Counted from the stretch's first letter, positions 35,119 through 43,060 are shown. The stretch is DNA of 64,000 nt from Streptomyces griseoincarnatus (GCA_014649575.1 BMTH01000008.1:186001-250000), one strand, 5' to 3'. Translations and numbers: made by a program. Notes: a model not told the origin generated them from the letters alone.

Positions 35119-35526
35119 TCAGCCTTCCGCGACTTCCGCGTACCACTGCGACAGTTCGGGCGCCCCGTCGGCCGCCCACCGGTGTCCCGCGTCGACGACG
35201 TCGAACTCCCGTCCTCCGGCGAGCCGTACGACCGGCTGTCCGTCGGGACGGAGGTCCCAGGCGGCGCCCCCGACGGTGCGGACGATCACGGTGCCCAGGT
35301 ACAACCCGGCGTCGTTCCCCAGCCATTCGGAGGTGTCCTCGTCGTCCCGCCAGCGCGGAACCAGCTGGTCGAGGGCCTCCAGCGAGGCCGGGCCGTCGTC
35401 CAGCCGGACCCCTTCCCGCTCCGCCTGGGAGCGCAACAGCGCGCACTCGGCGAGGAGTTCCGCGAGCCCCTCAGGGCCGGGGAGTTCGTCCTTCCGGCGC
35501 CGCTTGCCCAGGAACGGGATCCTCAT
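35119..35526 (-). CDS. DUF6278-like small conserved hypothetical protein
   Basis: A 135-residue protein. It begins MRIPFLGKRRRKDELPGP and continues with a helical LAELLAECALLRSQAE, LEALDQLVPRWRDDEDTSEW and an alpha/beta part with LGNDAGLYLGTVIVRTV, LAGGREFDVVDAGHRW and ELSQWYAEV. I recall this pattern as the Streptomyces DUF6278 family, whose role is unknown. It is the last gene of a possible minus-strand group after exonuclease III (75 nt gap). Confidence 0.75.
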   Translation of the reverse strand: MRIPFLGKRRRKDELPGPEGLAELLAECALLRSQAEREGVRLDDGPASLEALDQLVPRWRDDEDTSEWLGNDAGLYLGTVIVRTVGGAAWDLRPDGQPVVRLAGGREFDVVDAGHRWAADGAPELSQWYAEVAEG

Positions 35527-35600
35527 ACTGCCAGCCTGTCATTCGAACCGCCCCGCGCACCACAGGCGCGCGGGGTCCGCCGACGCCGGGCCGGCCCCCG

Positions 35601-36380
35601 TCACACGTCCAGGTCGACGACGACCGGGGCGTGGTCCGAGGCGCCCTTGCCCTTGCGCTCCTCACGGTCGACGTAGGAGTCGGTGACGGCCTTGGCGAAC
35701 GGCTCGTTGCCGTAGACCAGGTCGATGCGCATGCCGCGGTTCTTGGGGAAGCCGAGCTGACGGTAGTCCCAGTACGTGAACGGGTGGTCGTACTTGAGAG
35801 GGCGCGGGACGACGTCGGTCAGGCCGGTCTCGCGCAGGGAGGCGAGGGCGGCGCGCTCGGCCGGGGTGACGTGCGTGGAGCCCTCGAAGGCGGCCGGGTC
35901 GAACACGTCGTCGTCGGTCGGCGCGATGTTGTAGTCGCCGAGGACGGCGAACGGGCGGTCGCCCGCCGCGTCACCCGCGACGGCCGCCTTCAGGGCCTCC
36001 AGCCACTGGAGCTTGTACGCGTAGTGCGGGTGCTCCACCTCGCGGCCGTTCGGCACGTAGACCGACCAGACGCGCACCGGGCCGCAGGTCGCGGAGACGG
36101 CGCGGGGCTCCTCGGAGCCGTCGTACCCCGGGTCGCCCGGGAGGCCCTTGACGACGTCCTCCAGGCCGACGCGGGAGAGCACCGCCACGCCGTTCCACCG
36201 GCCGGTGGCGTGGACCGCCGCCTCGTAGCCCAGCTCGCGCAGCTGCTCCGCCGGGAACTGGGCCTCGGCGACCTTGGCCTCCTGGAGGCACAGCACGTCC
36301 GTGCCGCTGCTCTCCAGCCAGGCCAGGAGCCTCGGCAGGCGGGCGGTGATCGAGTTCACGTTCCAGGTCGCGATGCGCAT
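35601..36380 (-). CDS. xth: Exodeoxyribonuclease III
   Basis: A 259-residue AP endonuclease/3'-5' exonuclease of the ExoIII/APE family for base-excision repair. The start at 36380 (MRIATWNVNSITARLPR) carries the Asn of the first motif. The others are LCLQEAKV (metal Glu), VWSVYVPNGREVEHP (catalytic Tyr region), VLGDYNIAPTDDDVFDP (Asp/Asn), FTYWDYRQLGFPKNRGMRID and the final SDHAPVV with the catalytic Asp-His. The length is normal. The gene lies downstream of the MBL-fold gene but a strong hairpin separates them. Confidence 0.94.
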   Translation of the reverse strand: MRIATWNVNSITARLPRLLAWLESSGTDVLCLQEAKVAEAQFPAEQLRELGYEAAVHATGRWNGVAVLSRVGLEDVVKGLPGDPGYDGSEEPRAVSATCGPVRVWSVYVPNGREVEHPHYAYKLQWLEALKAAVAGDAAGDRPFAVLGDYNIAPTDDDVFDPAAFEGSTHVTPAERAALASLRETGLTDVVPRPLKYDHPFTYWDYRQLGFPKNRGMRIDLVYGNEPFAKAVTDSYVDREERKGKGASDHAPVVVDLDV

Positions 36381-36413
36381 GCCCCACAACCTACCCGCCG
36401 CCTGTGACAACGC

Positions 36414-36455
36414 GCGGCCGTCGGCCGTGGCCCGTGGACGGGCGCCGACGGCCGC
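36414..36455 (-). terminator. Hairpin terminator after the MBL-fold gene
   Basis: A 12-bp perfect stem (36414-36425 with 36444-36455, arm GCGGCCGTCGGC) with an 18-nt loop begins 11 nt past the MBL stop at 36466 on the minus strand. Confidence 0.55.
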
Positions 36456-36465
36456 CACCCGCGGC

Positions 36466-37101
36466 TCAGAGCTGTACCGCGTCCCTGGGGGCCAGCCGCA
36501 GGTGCTCGGAGCCGCCGAGGGCGCCGATCTGGCGGTCGTAGATCGGGCGGGCGAGGTCGGTGAGCAGGGCGTCGTGGATGTCGTAGGCGCGCTGCGGGCG
36601 GACCTCGCGAACGTAGTCGATCACCTCGGAGATCTTGTTCCAGGGCGCCATGACGGGCAGCATCAGCGTCTCGACCGGCTGGTCGGGGACGGTGAGCGCG
36701 TCGCCCGGGTGGAACAGCTTGCCGCCCTCGACGAGGTAGCCGACGTTGGTGATGCGGGGGATGTCCGGGTGGATCACCGCGTGCAGCTCGCCGTGCGCCT
36801 GGACGTCGAAGCCGGCGGCGGTGAAGGCGTCACCGTGGCCGACGGTGTGCACGCGGCCCGGGAAGGCGGCGGAGACCCGGTCCGCGACCGCCTTCAGCGT
36901 CCAGATCTCGGCGGCCGGGTTGGCCTCCATGGCGGTGCGCAGCCGGCCCTCGTCGAAGTGGTCCGGATGCTCGTGGGTGACCAGCACGGCGTCCGCGCCG
37001 ACGGCGGCGTCCTCCTCGCTGAACCCGCCCGGGTCGACGACGAGGACGCGTCCGTCCTTCTCCAGCCGGACGCAGGAGTGAGACATCTTGGTGAGCTTCA
37101 T
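36466..37101 (-). CDS. MBL-fold metallo-hydrolase (UlaG/YtnP-like)
   Basis: A 211-residue metallo-beta-lactamase-fold protein. Metal motifs are SHSCVRLEKDGRVLVVDPGG at the N terminus, THEHPDHFD (the HxHxDH-type site, here H-E-H-P-D-H), GELHAVIHPDIP, LFHPGDALTVP with the bridging Asp, and a final AYDIHDALL. This short form without a beta-CASP domain resembles UlaG-like hydrolases; the substrate is unknown. The ATG at 37101 follows GGATGGAG. It is preceded by a 19-bp tandem repeat that occupies most of its 5' region. Confidence 0.87.
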   Translation of the reverse strand: MKLTKMSHSCVRLEKDGRVLVVDPGGFSEEDAAVGADAVLVTHEHPDHFDEGRLRTAMEANPAAEIWTLKAVADRVSAAFPGRVHTVGHGDAFTAAGFDVQAHGELHAVIHPDIPRITNVGYLVEGGKLFHPGDALTVPDQPVETLMLPVMAPWNKISEVIDYVREVRPQRAYDIHDALLTDLARPIYDRQIGALGGSEHLRLAPRDAVQL

Positions 37102-37223
37102 GACTCCATCCTGCATCCGGGGCGCGGGGCGGCACGCCGGGGGCGGGGGCGGGGCGGGGGCGGGGGCGGTGGCGTCCGCGCACGGCGGCCGCGGGACCGT
37201 CCGAGCGGTGCGGGGCCGTCCAC

Positions 37224-37349
37224 GCAGCGCGGGACCGTGCACGCAGCGCGGGACCGTCCATGCAGCGCGGGACCGTCCACGCAGCGCGGGACCGTCCACG
37301 CAGCGCGGGACCGTCCGTGCAGCGCGGGACCGTCCGTGCAGCGCGGGGC
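37224..37349. repeat. 19-bp tandem repeat, seven units plus degenerate copies
   Basis: The unit GCAGCGCGGGACCGTCCAC or close variants begins at 37224, 37243, 37262, 37281, 37300, 37319 and 37338, exactly 19 bp apart. A degenerate copy starts at 37205 and a trace near 37186. The array fills the gap between the pcaDC stop (37350) and the MBL start (37101). Unit changes are mostly CAC/CAT/CGT at the junction. Confidence 0.9.
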
Positions 37350-38654
37350 TCACTCCGGCGGGGTGGTCTCCTCGCGGATGACCTGCCGCGCCACGCGGAA
37401 GGCGCCGCTGGCGGCCGGGACGCCGCAGTAGACGGCCGCCTGGAGCAGCACCTCCTTGATCTCGTCCGGGGTGAGACCGTTGCGCAGGGCGGCCCGGGTG
37501 TGCACGGCGAGTTCGTCGAGGTGGCCGCCCGCGACGAGGGCGGTGAGGGTGACGCAGCTGCGGGTGCGGCGGTCGAGGCCGGGGCGGTGCCAGACCTCGC
37601 CCCAGGCGTACCGGGTGACAAGCTGCTGGAAGTCCTCGGAGAAGGCGTCGGTCTGCTCCAGGATCCCGTCGACGTGCGCGTCGCCCAGCACCTCCCGGCG
37701 GACCTTGATGCCGGTGTCGTACGGGTCCGGGGAGCCCTGCACCTGCGGGGGCACGGCGGCCGGGGCGATCTCGGCGACGGGCGCGGGCTGCGGCGGGGCG
37801 ACGCCCGGCGCCTGCGGCGGCCGGGGCGCGGCGGCGGGCAGCACGACGTGGCCGGTGGTGATCTCGGGAAGGGGCTGCCAGGCGGTGGAGAAGTGCCGGA
37901 CCAGCAGGTCGGTGACGGCGGCGGGCTGCTCCACCGGCACGAGGTGGCTGGCGCCGGGCACGACGGCGAGGCGCGCGTCGGGGATGCCGGCGACCAGGGT
38001 GCGGGCCTCGGCGGGCCCGGTGACCTGGTCCTCGGAGCCGACGAGCACGAGGGTCGGCACGCCGACGCTGCCGAGACCCGCCCGGACGTCGAAGGAGGCG
38101 AGGGCCTCGCAGGCCGCGATGTAACAGCCGGGGTCGGTGGTGCGCACCATCTGCACGGCCCACTCGGTGATCGCGGGCTGGGCGGCGGCGAACCCGCCGG
38201 TGAACCAGCGTTCGGGCGCCGAGCGGGCGATGGGGTCGAGGCCGTTGGTGCGCACGATCACGCCGCGCTGGCGGAACTCGTCGGCGGTGCCGAAGCGGGG
38301 CGAGGCGGCGATCAGCGCGAGGGACGCGAGGCGCTCGGGGTGGCGCAGCGCCAGCTCGATGCCGACGGCGCCGCCGAGCGCGCAGCCCGCGTACCCGAAG
38401 CGGTGGACACCGAGGCTCTCGAGGGTGGCGAGCAGCCGCGTGGCGAGGTCGCCGACGGAGGCGGCGGGATGGGCGGGGGCGCCGCCGTGCCCGGGGAGGT
38501 CGAAGCGGAACACCCGCCACTGCTTCGTCAGTTCGGGAATCTGCCGGTCCCACATGTGCCAGGTGGTACCCAGTGAGGGACCGAGGATCAGGACCGGGGC
38601 CTCTTCCGGCCCGTCAAAGCGGTATTGCAGGGTGTTCGACGGTGTCTCACTCAC
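37350..38654 (-). CDS. pcaL: Bifunctional PcaDC: 3-oxoadipate enol-lactonase / 4-carboxymuconolactone decarboxylase
   Basis: A 434-residue fusion for two steps of the protocatechuate branch of the beta-ketoadipate pathway. Residues 1-260 are an alpha/beta hydrolase (oxyanion LGTTWHMWD, FRFDLPGHG, acid in GSEDQVTGP, His in GASHLVPVEQP). At the nucleophile elbow, however, YAGCALGGAVG has Ala92 where the G-x-S-x-G Ser is expected, with Cys91 next to it. After a Pro/Ala linker (about 285-330), residues 335-430 form the carboxymuconolactone decarboxylase domain (YDTGIKVRREVLGDAHVD, RYAWGEVWHRPGLDRRTRS, ALVAGGHLDELAVH, IKEVLLQAAVYCGVPAA). The GTG at 38654 is chosen from homology. No other pca gene lies in the window. 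Confidence 0.88.
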   Translation of the reverse strand: MSETPSNTLQYRFDGPEEAPVLILGPSLGTTWHMWDRQIPELTKQWRVFRFDLPGHGGAPAHPAASVGDLATRLLATLESLGVHRFGYAGCALGGAVGIELALRHPERLASLALIAASPRFGTADEFRQRGVIVRTNGLDPIARSAPERWFTGGFAAAQPAITEWAVQMVRTTDPGCYIAACEALASFDVRAGLGSVGVPTLVLVGSEDQVTGPAEARTLVAGIPDARLAVVPGASHLVPVEQPAAVTDLLVRHFSTAWQPLPEITTGHVVLPAAAPRPPQAPGVAPPQPAPVAEIAPAAVPPQVQGSPDPYDTGIKVRREVLGDAHVDGILEQTDAFSEDFQQLVTRYAWGEVWHRPGLDRRTRSCVTLTALVAGGHLDELAVHTRAALRNGLTPDEIKEVLLQAAVYCGVPAASGAFRVARQVIREETTPPE

Positions 38655-38686
38655 GCCCCAGACCCTCTCACGTCTCACGGACGCCC

Positions 38687-38923
38687 CTATAACGCGGGGG
38701 CGCGGGAAACCGGTCTGACCAGGTTGAAGACCTCGCGGGCGGCATACCGCTTGATGCATCTGATGCTCTCACGCCGGGTCTTGCCCTCCCGGGTGCGGCG
38801 TTCGTAGTACTCCTGGGCGCGCGGGCCGTGACGCAGGCGGGTGAACACGATGCGGTGCAGGGCAGCGTTGACCTGGCGGTCTCCGCCGTGATTGAGCCGG
38901 CGCGTGCTCCGCCGGCCGGAGGA
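38687..38923 (-). pseudogene. IS110-family transposase, C-terminal remnant
   Basis: The last about 70 codons encode a block typical of the C terminus of IS110/IS116/IS902 transposases: RRLNHGGDRQVNAALHRIVF, LRHGPRAQEYYERRTREGKT and RCIKRYAAREVFNLVR. The DEDD catalytic domain and the rest of the element are missing. The fragment is joined at about 38923 directly to an IS3 orfA piece in the same frame, so neither is functional. Confidence 0.8.
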
Positions 38924-39101
38924 GCACGCGATGGGGCAGGTCCTGCGGACCCAGGTCCTCACCGTCTCTGCTGAACCGATCCCCAGCTTGGCCGCGACCG
39001 CCTTCATCGCGGCCCACTCGGGGGCAGTTCGGGCGGATCTCCGCAACCATGCGCACCGCGCGCTCGCGAAGCTCGGGAGGGTAAAGGGACGGACGTGCCA
39101 T
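38924..39101 (-). pseudogene. IS3-family orfA remnant (frameshifted)
   Basis: From the ATG at 39101 the sequence reads MARPSLYPPELRERAVRMVA, EIRPNC, and then, in another frame, PEWAAMKAVAAKLGIGSAETVRTWVRR. These are the N-terminal HTH of an IS3-type OrfA interrupted by a frameshift. It ends at the junction with the IS110 remnant. A very similar orfA start occurs at 51347-51240, also joined to a different IS. Confidence 0.75.
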
Positions 39102-39309
39102 GACTCGATCCTCTCAGGGAATCGAGCCTCCATCAGGCCCGGAGCAGTTCAAGCAGCCGGTTCTTTCGTTTCATTCCCGCTGCCTCCTCTTATCTCTCCG
39201 TCAAAGGTCCGTTTACCCGCCCCACCTGCAAGGAGTACTACGCCTGGGTCTTCCTCAACAGCGCCGACGGGACGTCGAGTCCGGGCGGCACCACCTCGCC
39301 GCTGGTTGA

Positions 39310-40362
39310 GGCTGGGCCTACGACCCGTTCGGCACCCGGGTCCTGGGCACCACCACCGGCGGCGCCCCCGCCAACCCTCCCTCCTACACCGGCGCCCGCC
39401 ACGAAAGCACCACCGGCAACCTCGACCTCCACGCCCGCCAGTACGACACCGCCACCGGCCGCTTCACCCGCCCCGACCCCGCCACCCGCGCCCGGACCAC
39501 GCCGTACATATCGCCCTACGCCTACGCCTACGCCGACAACGTCCCCACCCTCCTGACCGACCCCAGCGGACTGACCCCCGACGACCCCAACAACGACCGC
39601 GTCGACAGCCTCGGCGAAGCAGCGGGCATCTTCGGTGACGCGTTCGTCGACGTCTTCAAGTCCCCCTTCGTCTTCCTCGGAGACGCGTACGACGCATTCA
39701 CCGGCCAGAACGGCGGCGCCGGCGCCTTCGTCGACACGTACCTCCCCGTCCGCCCCGCCTACCGCCTCTACCGCGCCGAATACATGCTCCGCCAGCAGGG
39801 CTGCGACGCCCTCGCCGACCTGTACGCCGAAACCGCCGAAGAACTGACCCAGCAGATCGCCCTCGTAGGCATCGGCGGACTGACGGGACGGCGCAGAGCC
39901 GCGGTCGAGCCGGGCGGGGGACGTTACTACGGGGAACCGAGTTCGACGCGGTTCGGACTCCCCTACTACACACCGGAAACCCCGTCGTCCATGAGCCGCA
40001 TCAACCCGGAGGGCGGCCGAAGGAACTGCGGACTGTGTGCGACCGCCGGCGACGATCTCATGGCCGGCCGGAATCCGAACGGGGTGTCCGGAGCAGACCG
40101 CCCGCTGACGCGGGCCGAGGTGTCAGCGATGACGGGGCTACCGTTCCGGAAGGTCGGCGGCCTCAACGTCATCGTGAGCGACATGCTGCGCTGGGGACCC
40201 GGTGCTCGGGCGATCATAGGAGCATGGCCGAGGAAGGGCGTGGGCCACTACTTCAATGTCGCGAACATCGAAGGAAAGGTGGTCTTCCTCGACTTCCGGT
40301 CGGGCAAGGCCAATCCGGCGCACAAGAAATACCGCGACTACTACGTGATGAGGACCAACTGA
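39310..40362 (+). CDS. 5'-truncated RHS-repeat protein ending in a papain-like (Tox-PL type) toxin domain
   Basis: The frame is open from the stop at 39307-39309 to 40362 (350 codons), and no proper start is seen before an ATG at 39784. The first about 80 codons are the RHS core end (YDPFGTRVLG, YTGARHESTTGNLDLHARQYD, TGRFTRPDP, PYAYAYADNVPTLLTDPSGL), which normally closes a shell of over 1000 residues. A linker follows. The last about 115 codons match the papain-fold glutamine deamidase-like toxins: NPEGGRRNCGLCATAGDDLMAGR with Cys240/Cys243, ARAIIGAWPRKGVGHYFNVAN with His313, and VVFLDFRSGKANP with Asp328 (codon numbers from 39310). The toxin module looks intact while the delivery part is lost; IS remnants flank it upstream. 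The downstream gene, 1 nt away, is its probable immunity gene. Confidence 0.75.
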   Translation, partial: GWAYDPFGTRVLGTTTGGAPANPPSYTGARHESTTGNLDLHARQYDTATGRFTRPDPATRARTTPYISPYAYAYADNVPTLLTDPSGLTPDDPNNDRVDSLGEAAGIFGDAFVDVFKSPFVFLGDAYDAFTGQNGGAGAFVDTYLPVRPAYRLYRAEYMLRQQGCDALADLYAETAEELTQQIALVGIGGLTGRRRAAVEPGGGRYYGEPSSTRFGLPYYTPETPSSMSRINPEGGRRNCGLCATAGDDLMAGRNPNGVSGADRPLTRAEVSAMTGLPFRKVGGLNVIVSDMLRWGPGARAIIGAWPRKGVGHYFNVANIEGKVVFLDFRSGKANPAHKKYRDYYVMRTN

Positions 40363-40363
40363 C

Positions 40364-40645
40364 ATGCTCGACCCGGAAGAAGCCGAGCGCAGGGCCGCGG
40401 AGTTCCTCACGGAGGAAAGCAGAGCATGGGGGCTGTCCTCCAATGTGAGGATCATTCCCGAGTACTGCTTCACGGACAAGGGACGGTTCATCGCTCCCTA
40501 CGACCATGTCGAGTACCTCGATCACGGACGTCAGGACATGCAGCTCGGCGGGAACCTGCCCGTGGCCGTCGACCTGAATACCGGAGCGTGCTCCTTCGTC
40601 ACCTGGGAGGAAGCGGATGACCTGATGGAGCGTGACCTGCTCTGA
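40364..40645 (+). CDS. Imm35/YrhB-like immunity protein for the adjacent toxin
   Basis: A 93-residue acidic protein whose ATG lies 1 nt after the toxin stop (TGACATG), so translation is coupled. It has MLDPEEAERRAAEFLTEES, a strand-rich centre and GNLPVAVDLNTGACSFVTWEEADD, where G-N-x-P-x-x-V-D-x-x-T-G is the pattern I associate with the YrhB/Imm35 family. That family is commonly encoded next to papain-fold RHS toxins. Position and resemblance both point to an immunity role in the cytoplasm. The family name is the less certain part. Confidence 0.7.
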   Translation: MLDPEEAERRAAEFLTEESRAWGLSSNVRIIPEYCFTDKGRFIAPYDHVEYLDHGRQDMQLGGNLPVAVDLNTGACSFVTWEEADDLMERDLL

Positions 40646-40683
40646 GTTCGAGCAAGCGGGTCGGCCCGGTGAAGTAGCGGATG

Positions 40684-40747
40684 TGCCGTGCCTTCTGGTC
40701 TCAACAGCCGAGTGAGCACCGCTGTAGGACTACTGGAAGGCACGGCA
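40684..40747. repeat. Perfect 12-bp inverted repeat flanking a 40-nt spacer
   Basis: TGCCGTGCCTTC at 40684-40695 and GAAGGCACGGCA at 40736-40747 are exact inverted copies. The pair starts 39 bp after the immunity gene. It could be a long-loop terminator or the ends of a tiny mobile-element relic; the flanking DNA contains other IS scraps. Confidence 0.55.
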
Positions 40748-40859
40748 GTCCGCATGCACGAAGTCCGGCCCGGGTGATCGCGACGCTGCCGCGTGCGAGC
40801 CCCGGCCGTCGACCATAGGGGAAGCCCTCTTCGATGTCTTGCCCTCCTGGGTGCGGCCT

Positions 40860-41140
40860 TCGCAGTACGTATGGGTGCGAGTGTTCTCGCTCCAGCTCAC
40901 CGGCTTCCTTCTCCATGGCCGTGGTCGTGGCCTCGGCCGCGGCGCGGATCCTGTCGCGGGCCGCCAGACCCAAGGCAGCGGCCCCGGCGGAGTACCCGCA
41001 CGCCAGCGCTGCCGCAGCCCTGCCTTTCGGCAGAACCGACTCGAGTGCCCGCAGCATCGTCTCGTGCGCGGCCAGAGCGCGAGCACCCGCATGTGCCCGT
41101 ACCTGCGCCGCCAGGCGCCGGCAGCACCGGCTGCCGTGTG
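40860..41140 (-). pseudogene. Degenerate unrecognised gene ending in an IS110 scrap
   Basis: On the minus strand a continuous protein-like stretch reads RRLAAQVRAHAGARALAA, HETMLRALESVLPKGRAAAA, LGLAARDRIRAAAEATTT and AMEKEAGELERE. It is helical, Ala/Arg/Glu-rich and without a good start. At about 40870 it runs into DNA resembling the IS110 C-terminal fragment of 38687-38923 (EGRTQEGKT in one frame). The original gene is not recognised. Confidence 0.35.
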
Positions 41141-41266
41141 GGTGAAGGACGACGTGCAGGGTACGCGGATGCGGCGAGGTGGGCGCACCCGGTGCGCGGA
41201 CGGCCGCTCGCCGTGCCCACCTCCGCAGAGCCGTCGTGGCCCCCCAGTCACCTCAGGAGGACGCCG

Positions 41267-41752
41267 ATGACCACCCCGCCGCCCGGCCAGGACACCGAAC
41301 GCCCCGTCGTCGGCTCCTACCCGACCTACGGAGGAGCCCAGCAGGCCGTCGATCTGCTGTCCGACAGCGGCTTTCCCGTCGAGCACACCGCGATCATCGG
41401 ATGTGACCTGCGGATGGTGGAGACGGTGCTCGGCCGTCTCACCCGCGGGCGGGCCGCGTTGGCCGGCGCGGGGTCCGGAGCGTGGTTCGGTCTGCTCATC
41501 GGCCTGCTGTTGTCGATCTTCGCCGCCGGCTCCGGCGGCGCCCTCGTTCTGCTCCTGAGCGGCATCGCCTATGGCGCTGTCTTTGGAGCCGTCTTCGGTT
41601 TCGTCGGACACGCGCTGACGGGTGGCCGCCGCGACTTCGCCTCCCGGAGCCGGATCGTCGCCGCCCGTTACGACGTAGTGGCCGATCCACAGGTGGCCGA
41701 GGACGCCAGGAAGCTGCTGACCGACGAGCGAGGCCGGCGGGAAAGCCGGTGA
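41267..41752 (+). CDS. General stress protein-like membrane protein (YflT/DUF1269-type domain)
   Basis: A 161-residue protein with a strong AGGAGG 7 nt before the ATG at 41267. The N-terminal 60 residues (VVGSYPTYGGAQQAVDLLSD, FPVEHTAIIGCDLRMVETV) match the heat-induced stress protein YflT domain. Residues of about 65-110 form two hydrophobic Gly/Ala-rich helices (LLIGLLLSIFAAGSGG, SGIAYGAVFGAVFGFVGH) as in DUF1269-type proteins. The end is soluble (RYDVVADPQVAEDARKLL). Such proteins accompany general stress responses; the precise role is unknown. It is followed 79 nt later by an HtrA-type protease gene. Confidence 0.82.
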   Translation: MTTPPPGQDTERPVVGSYPTYGGAQQAVDLLSDSGFPVEHTAIIGCDLRMVETVLGRLTRGRAALAGAGSGAWFGLLIGLLLSIFAAGSGGALVLLLSGIAYGAVFGAVFGFVGHALTGGRRDFASRSRIVAARYDVVADPQVAEDARKLLTDERGRRESR

Positions 41753-41831
41753 TCCGACCGGGTACGCCCGGACGGATCCGCCTCGTTTCCGAGATTCCTG
41801 CCCGAGTGACCCCAGCCGACAGGAGCGCGCC

Positions 41832-42953
41832 GTGTTCTTCCTGGACCGCACCCATGACCCTGCCGTGCCTCTCGCGTCCCCCGTACACCGGAGCCGGACG
41901 CGCCGGAGGCGCAGCGGTGTGGCGGCGGGACTGCTCGTGGTGCTGGCGGTGTCCTGCACCAGTGGCCCCGACTCCCCGAAGAGCACAGCAGGCAGTTCCC
42001 CGCCGAGCCAGGAGCGTTCGGCGAGCAGCGAACTGCAGAGCGACTACATAGATGTCGTGAACGACGTCCTGCCCTCGGTCGTGGAGATCACGACCGAGGG
42101 TGGCCTGGGCTCCGGCGTCGTCTACGACAAACAGGGTCACATCGTCACCAACGCCCACGTCGTCGGCGAGCACCGCCGCTTCACCGTCAACCTCGCCGAC
42201 CACCAGCAGCCCCTTCAAGCCGAACTGGTAGGCCGCTATCGGGTCAACGACCTTGCCGTCATCCGCCTGGAGGACCCACCGTCCGGACTGCGCCCGGCAA
42301 CGTTCGCCGACAGCCAGGAGGTCGAGGTCGGACAGATCGTGCTCGCCATGGGCAATCCCCTGGGGCTGTCCAGCAGTGTCACCCAAGGCATCGTCTCCGC
42401 CCTCGGCCGGACCGTCTCGACGCCCGCCGACGGCGGCTCGGCACCCGGCACGATCCCCAACATGGTGCAGACGTCGGCCGCCATCAACCCCGGCAACAGC
42501 GGTGGTGCGCTGGCCGACCTTTCCAGCCGGGTGATCGGCATCAACACCCTGGGCGCCGTCGACGAGCGACTCGGCGGCGCCGCTCCCGGCATCGGCTTCG
42601 CCATCCCCAGCTCCGCCGTCACCCGCATCGCGGACCAGCTGATCGCGGACGGCAGGGTGACCAGCAGCGGACGCGCCGCGCTCGGGGTCACGGTCCGCAC
42701 CGTCCTGGAAACCGACTCCGCTCCGGCGGGCGCGGCCATCGTCACCGTCGCGGAAGCCGGCGCCGCGGACGAGGCCGATCTGCGGCCCGGCGACATCATC
42801 ACGGGCCTCGGCGACGCGCGGATCTCCTCCGTGCAGACGCTCGCCGAGGCACTCGCCGCCCACAGTCCCGGCGACAAGGTCTCCCTGACCTACTACCGGG
42901 CGGGAAGCTCTCACACCGTGCAGTTGACTCTCGACACTCTCAGGAGCCCCTGA
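41832..42953 (+). CDS. HtrA/DegP-like serine protease lipoprotein with PDZ domain
   Basis: A 373-residue trypsin-like protease. GTG start at 41832 with AGGAG upstream. The basic N terminus and hydrophobic stretch VAAGLLVVLAVSC end in a lipobox with Cys42, so it is probably a surface lipoprotein. The catalytic triad is His109 (TNAHVV), Asp140 (NDLAVI) and Ser223 (NPGNSGGALADL). The PDZ domain covers about residues 275-370 (RAALGVTVRTV, ADEADLRPGDIITGLGDARI, PGDKVSLTYYRAG). HtrA proteases degrade or refold damaged extracytoplasmic proteins, which suits this stress-related stretch. Confidence 0.92.
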   Translation: MFFLDRTHDPAVPLASPVHRSRTRRRRSGVAAGLLVVLAVSCTSGPDSPKSTAGSSPPSQERSASSELQSDYIDVVNDVLPSVVEITTEGGLGSGVVYDKQGHIVTNAHVVGEHRRFTVNLADHQQPLQAELVGRYRVNDLAVIRLEDPPSGLRPATFADSQEVEVGQIVLAMGNPLGLSSSVTQGIVSALGRTVSTPADGGSAPGTIPNMVQTSAAINPGNSGGALADLSSRVIGINTLGAVDERLGGAAPGIGFAIPSSAVTRIADQLIADGRVTSSGRAALGVTVRTVLETDSAPAGAAIVTVAEAGAADEADLRPGDIITGLGDARISSVQTLAEALAAHSPGDKVSLTYYRAGSSHTVQLTLDTLRSP

Positions 42954-43060
42954 TCATCACGGGCCGTCGAGGCGTTTCCCCCCTTGCCGGGGTGGCACCC
43001 ACGCTCTTGTTGTGGACAGCACGCCACCAACTCCGCACCGAGGTTCTTCTGACATGTCAC

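Noticed and set aside
37224..37349. CRISPR array
   Set aside because: The units are a direct 19-bp tandem repeat with no unique spacers and no cas genes nearby.
40820..40875. A separate third IS110 element
   Set aside because: Only about 40-50 bp resemble the IS110 C-terminal fragment at 38687-38923; too short to call as an element on its own.
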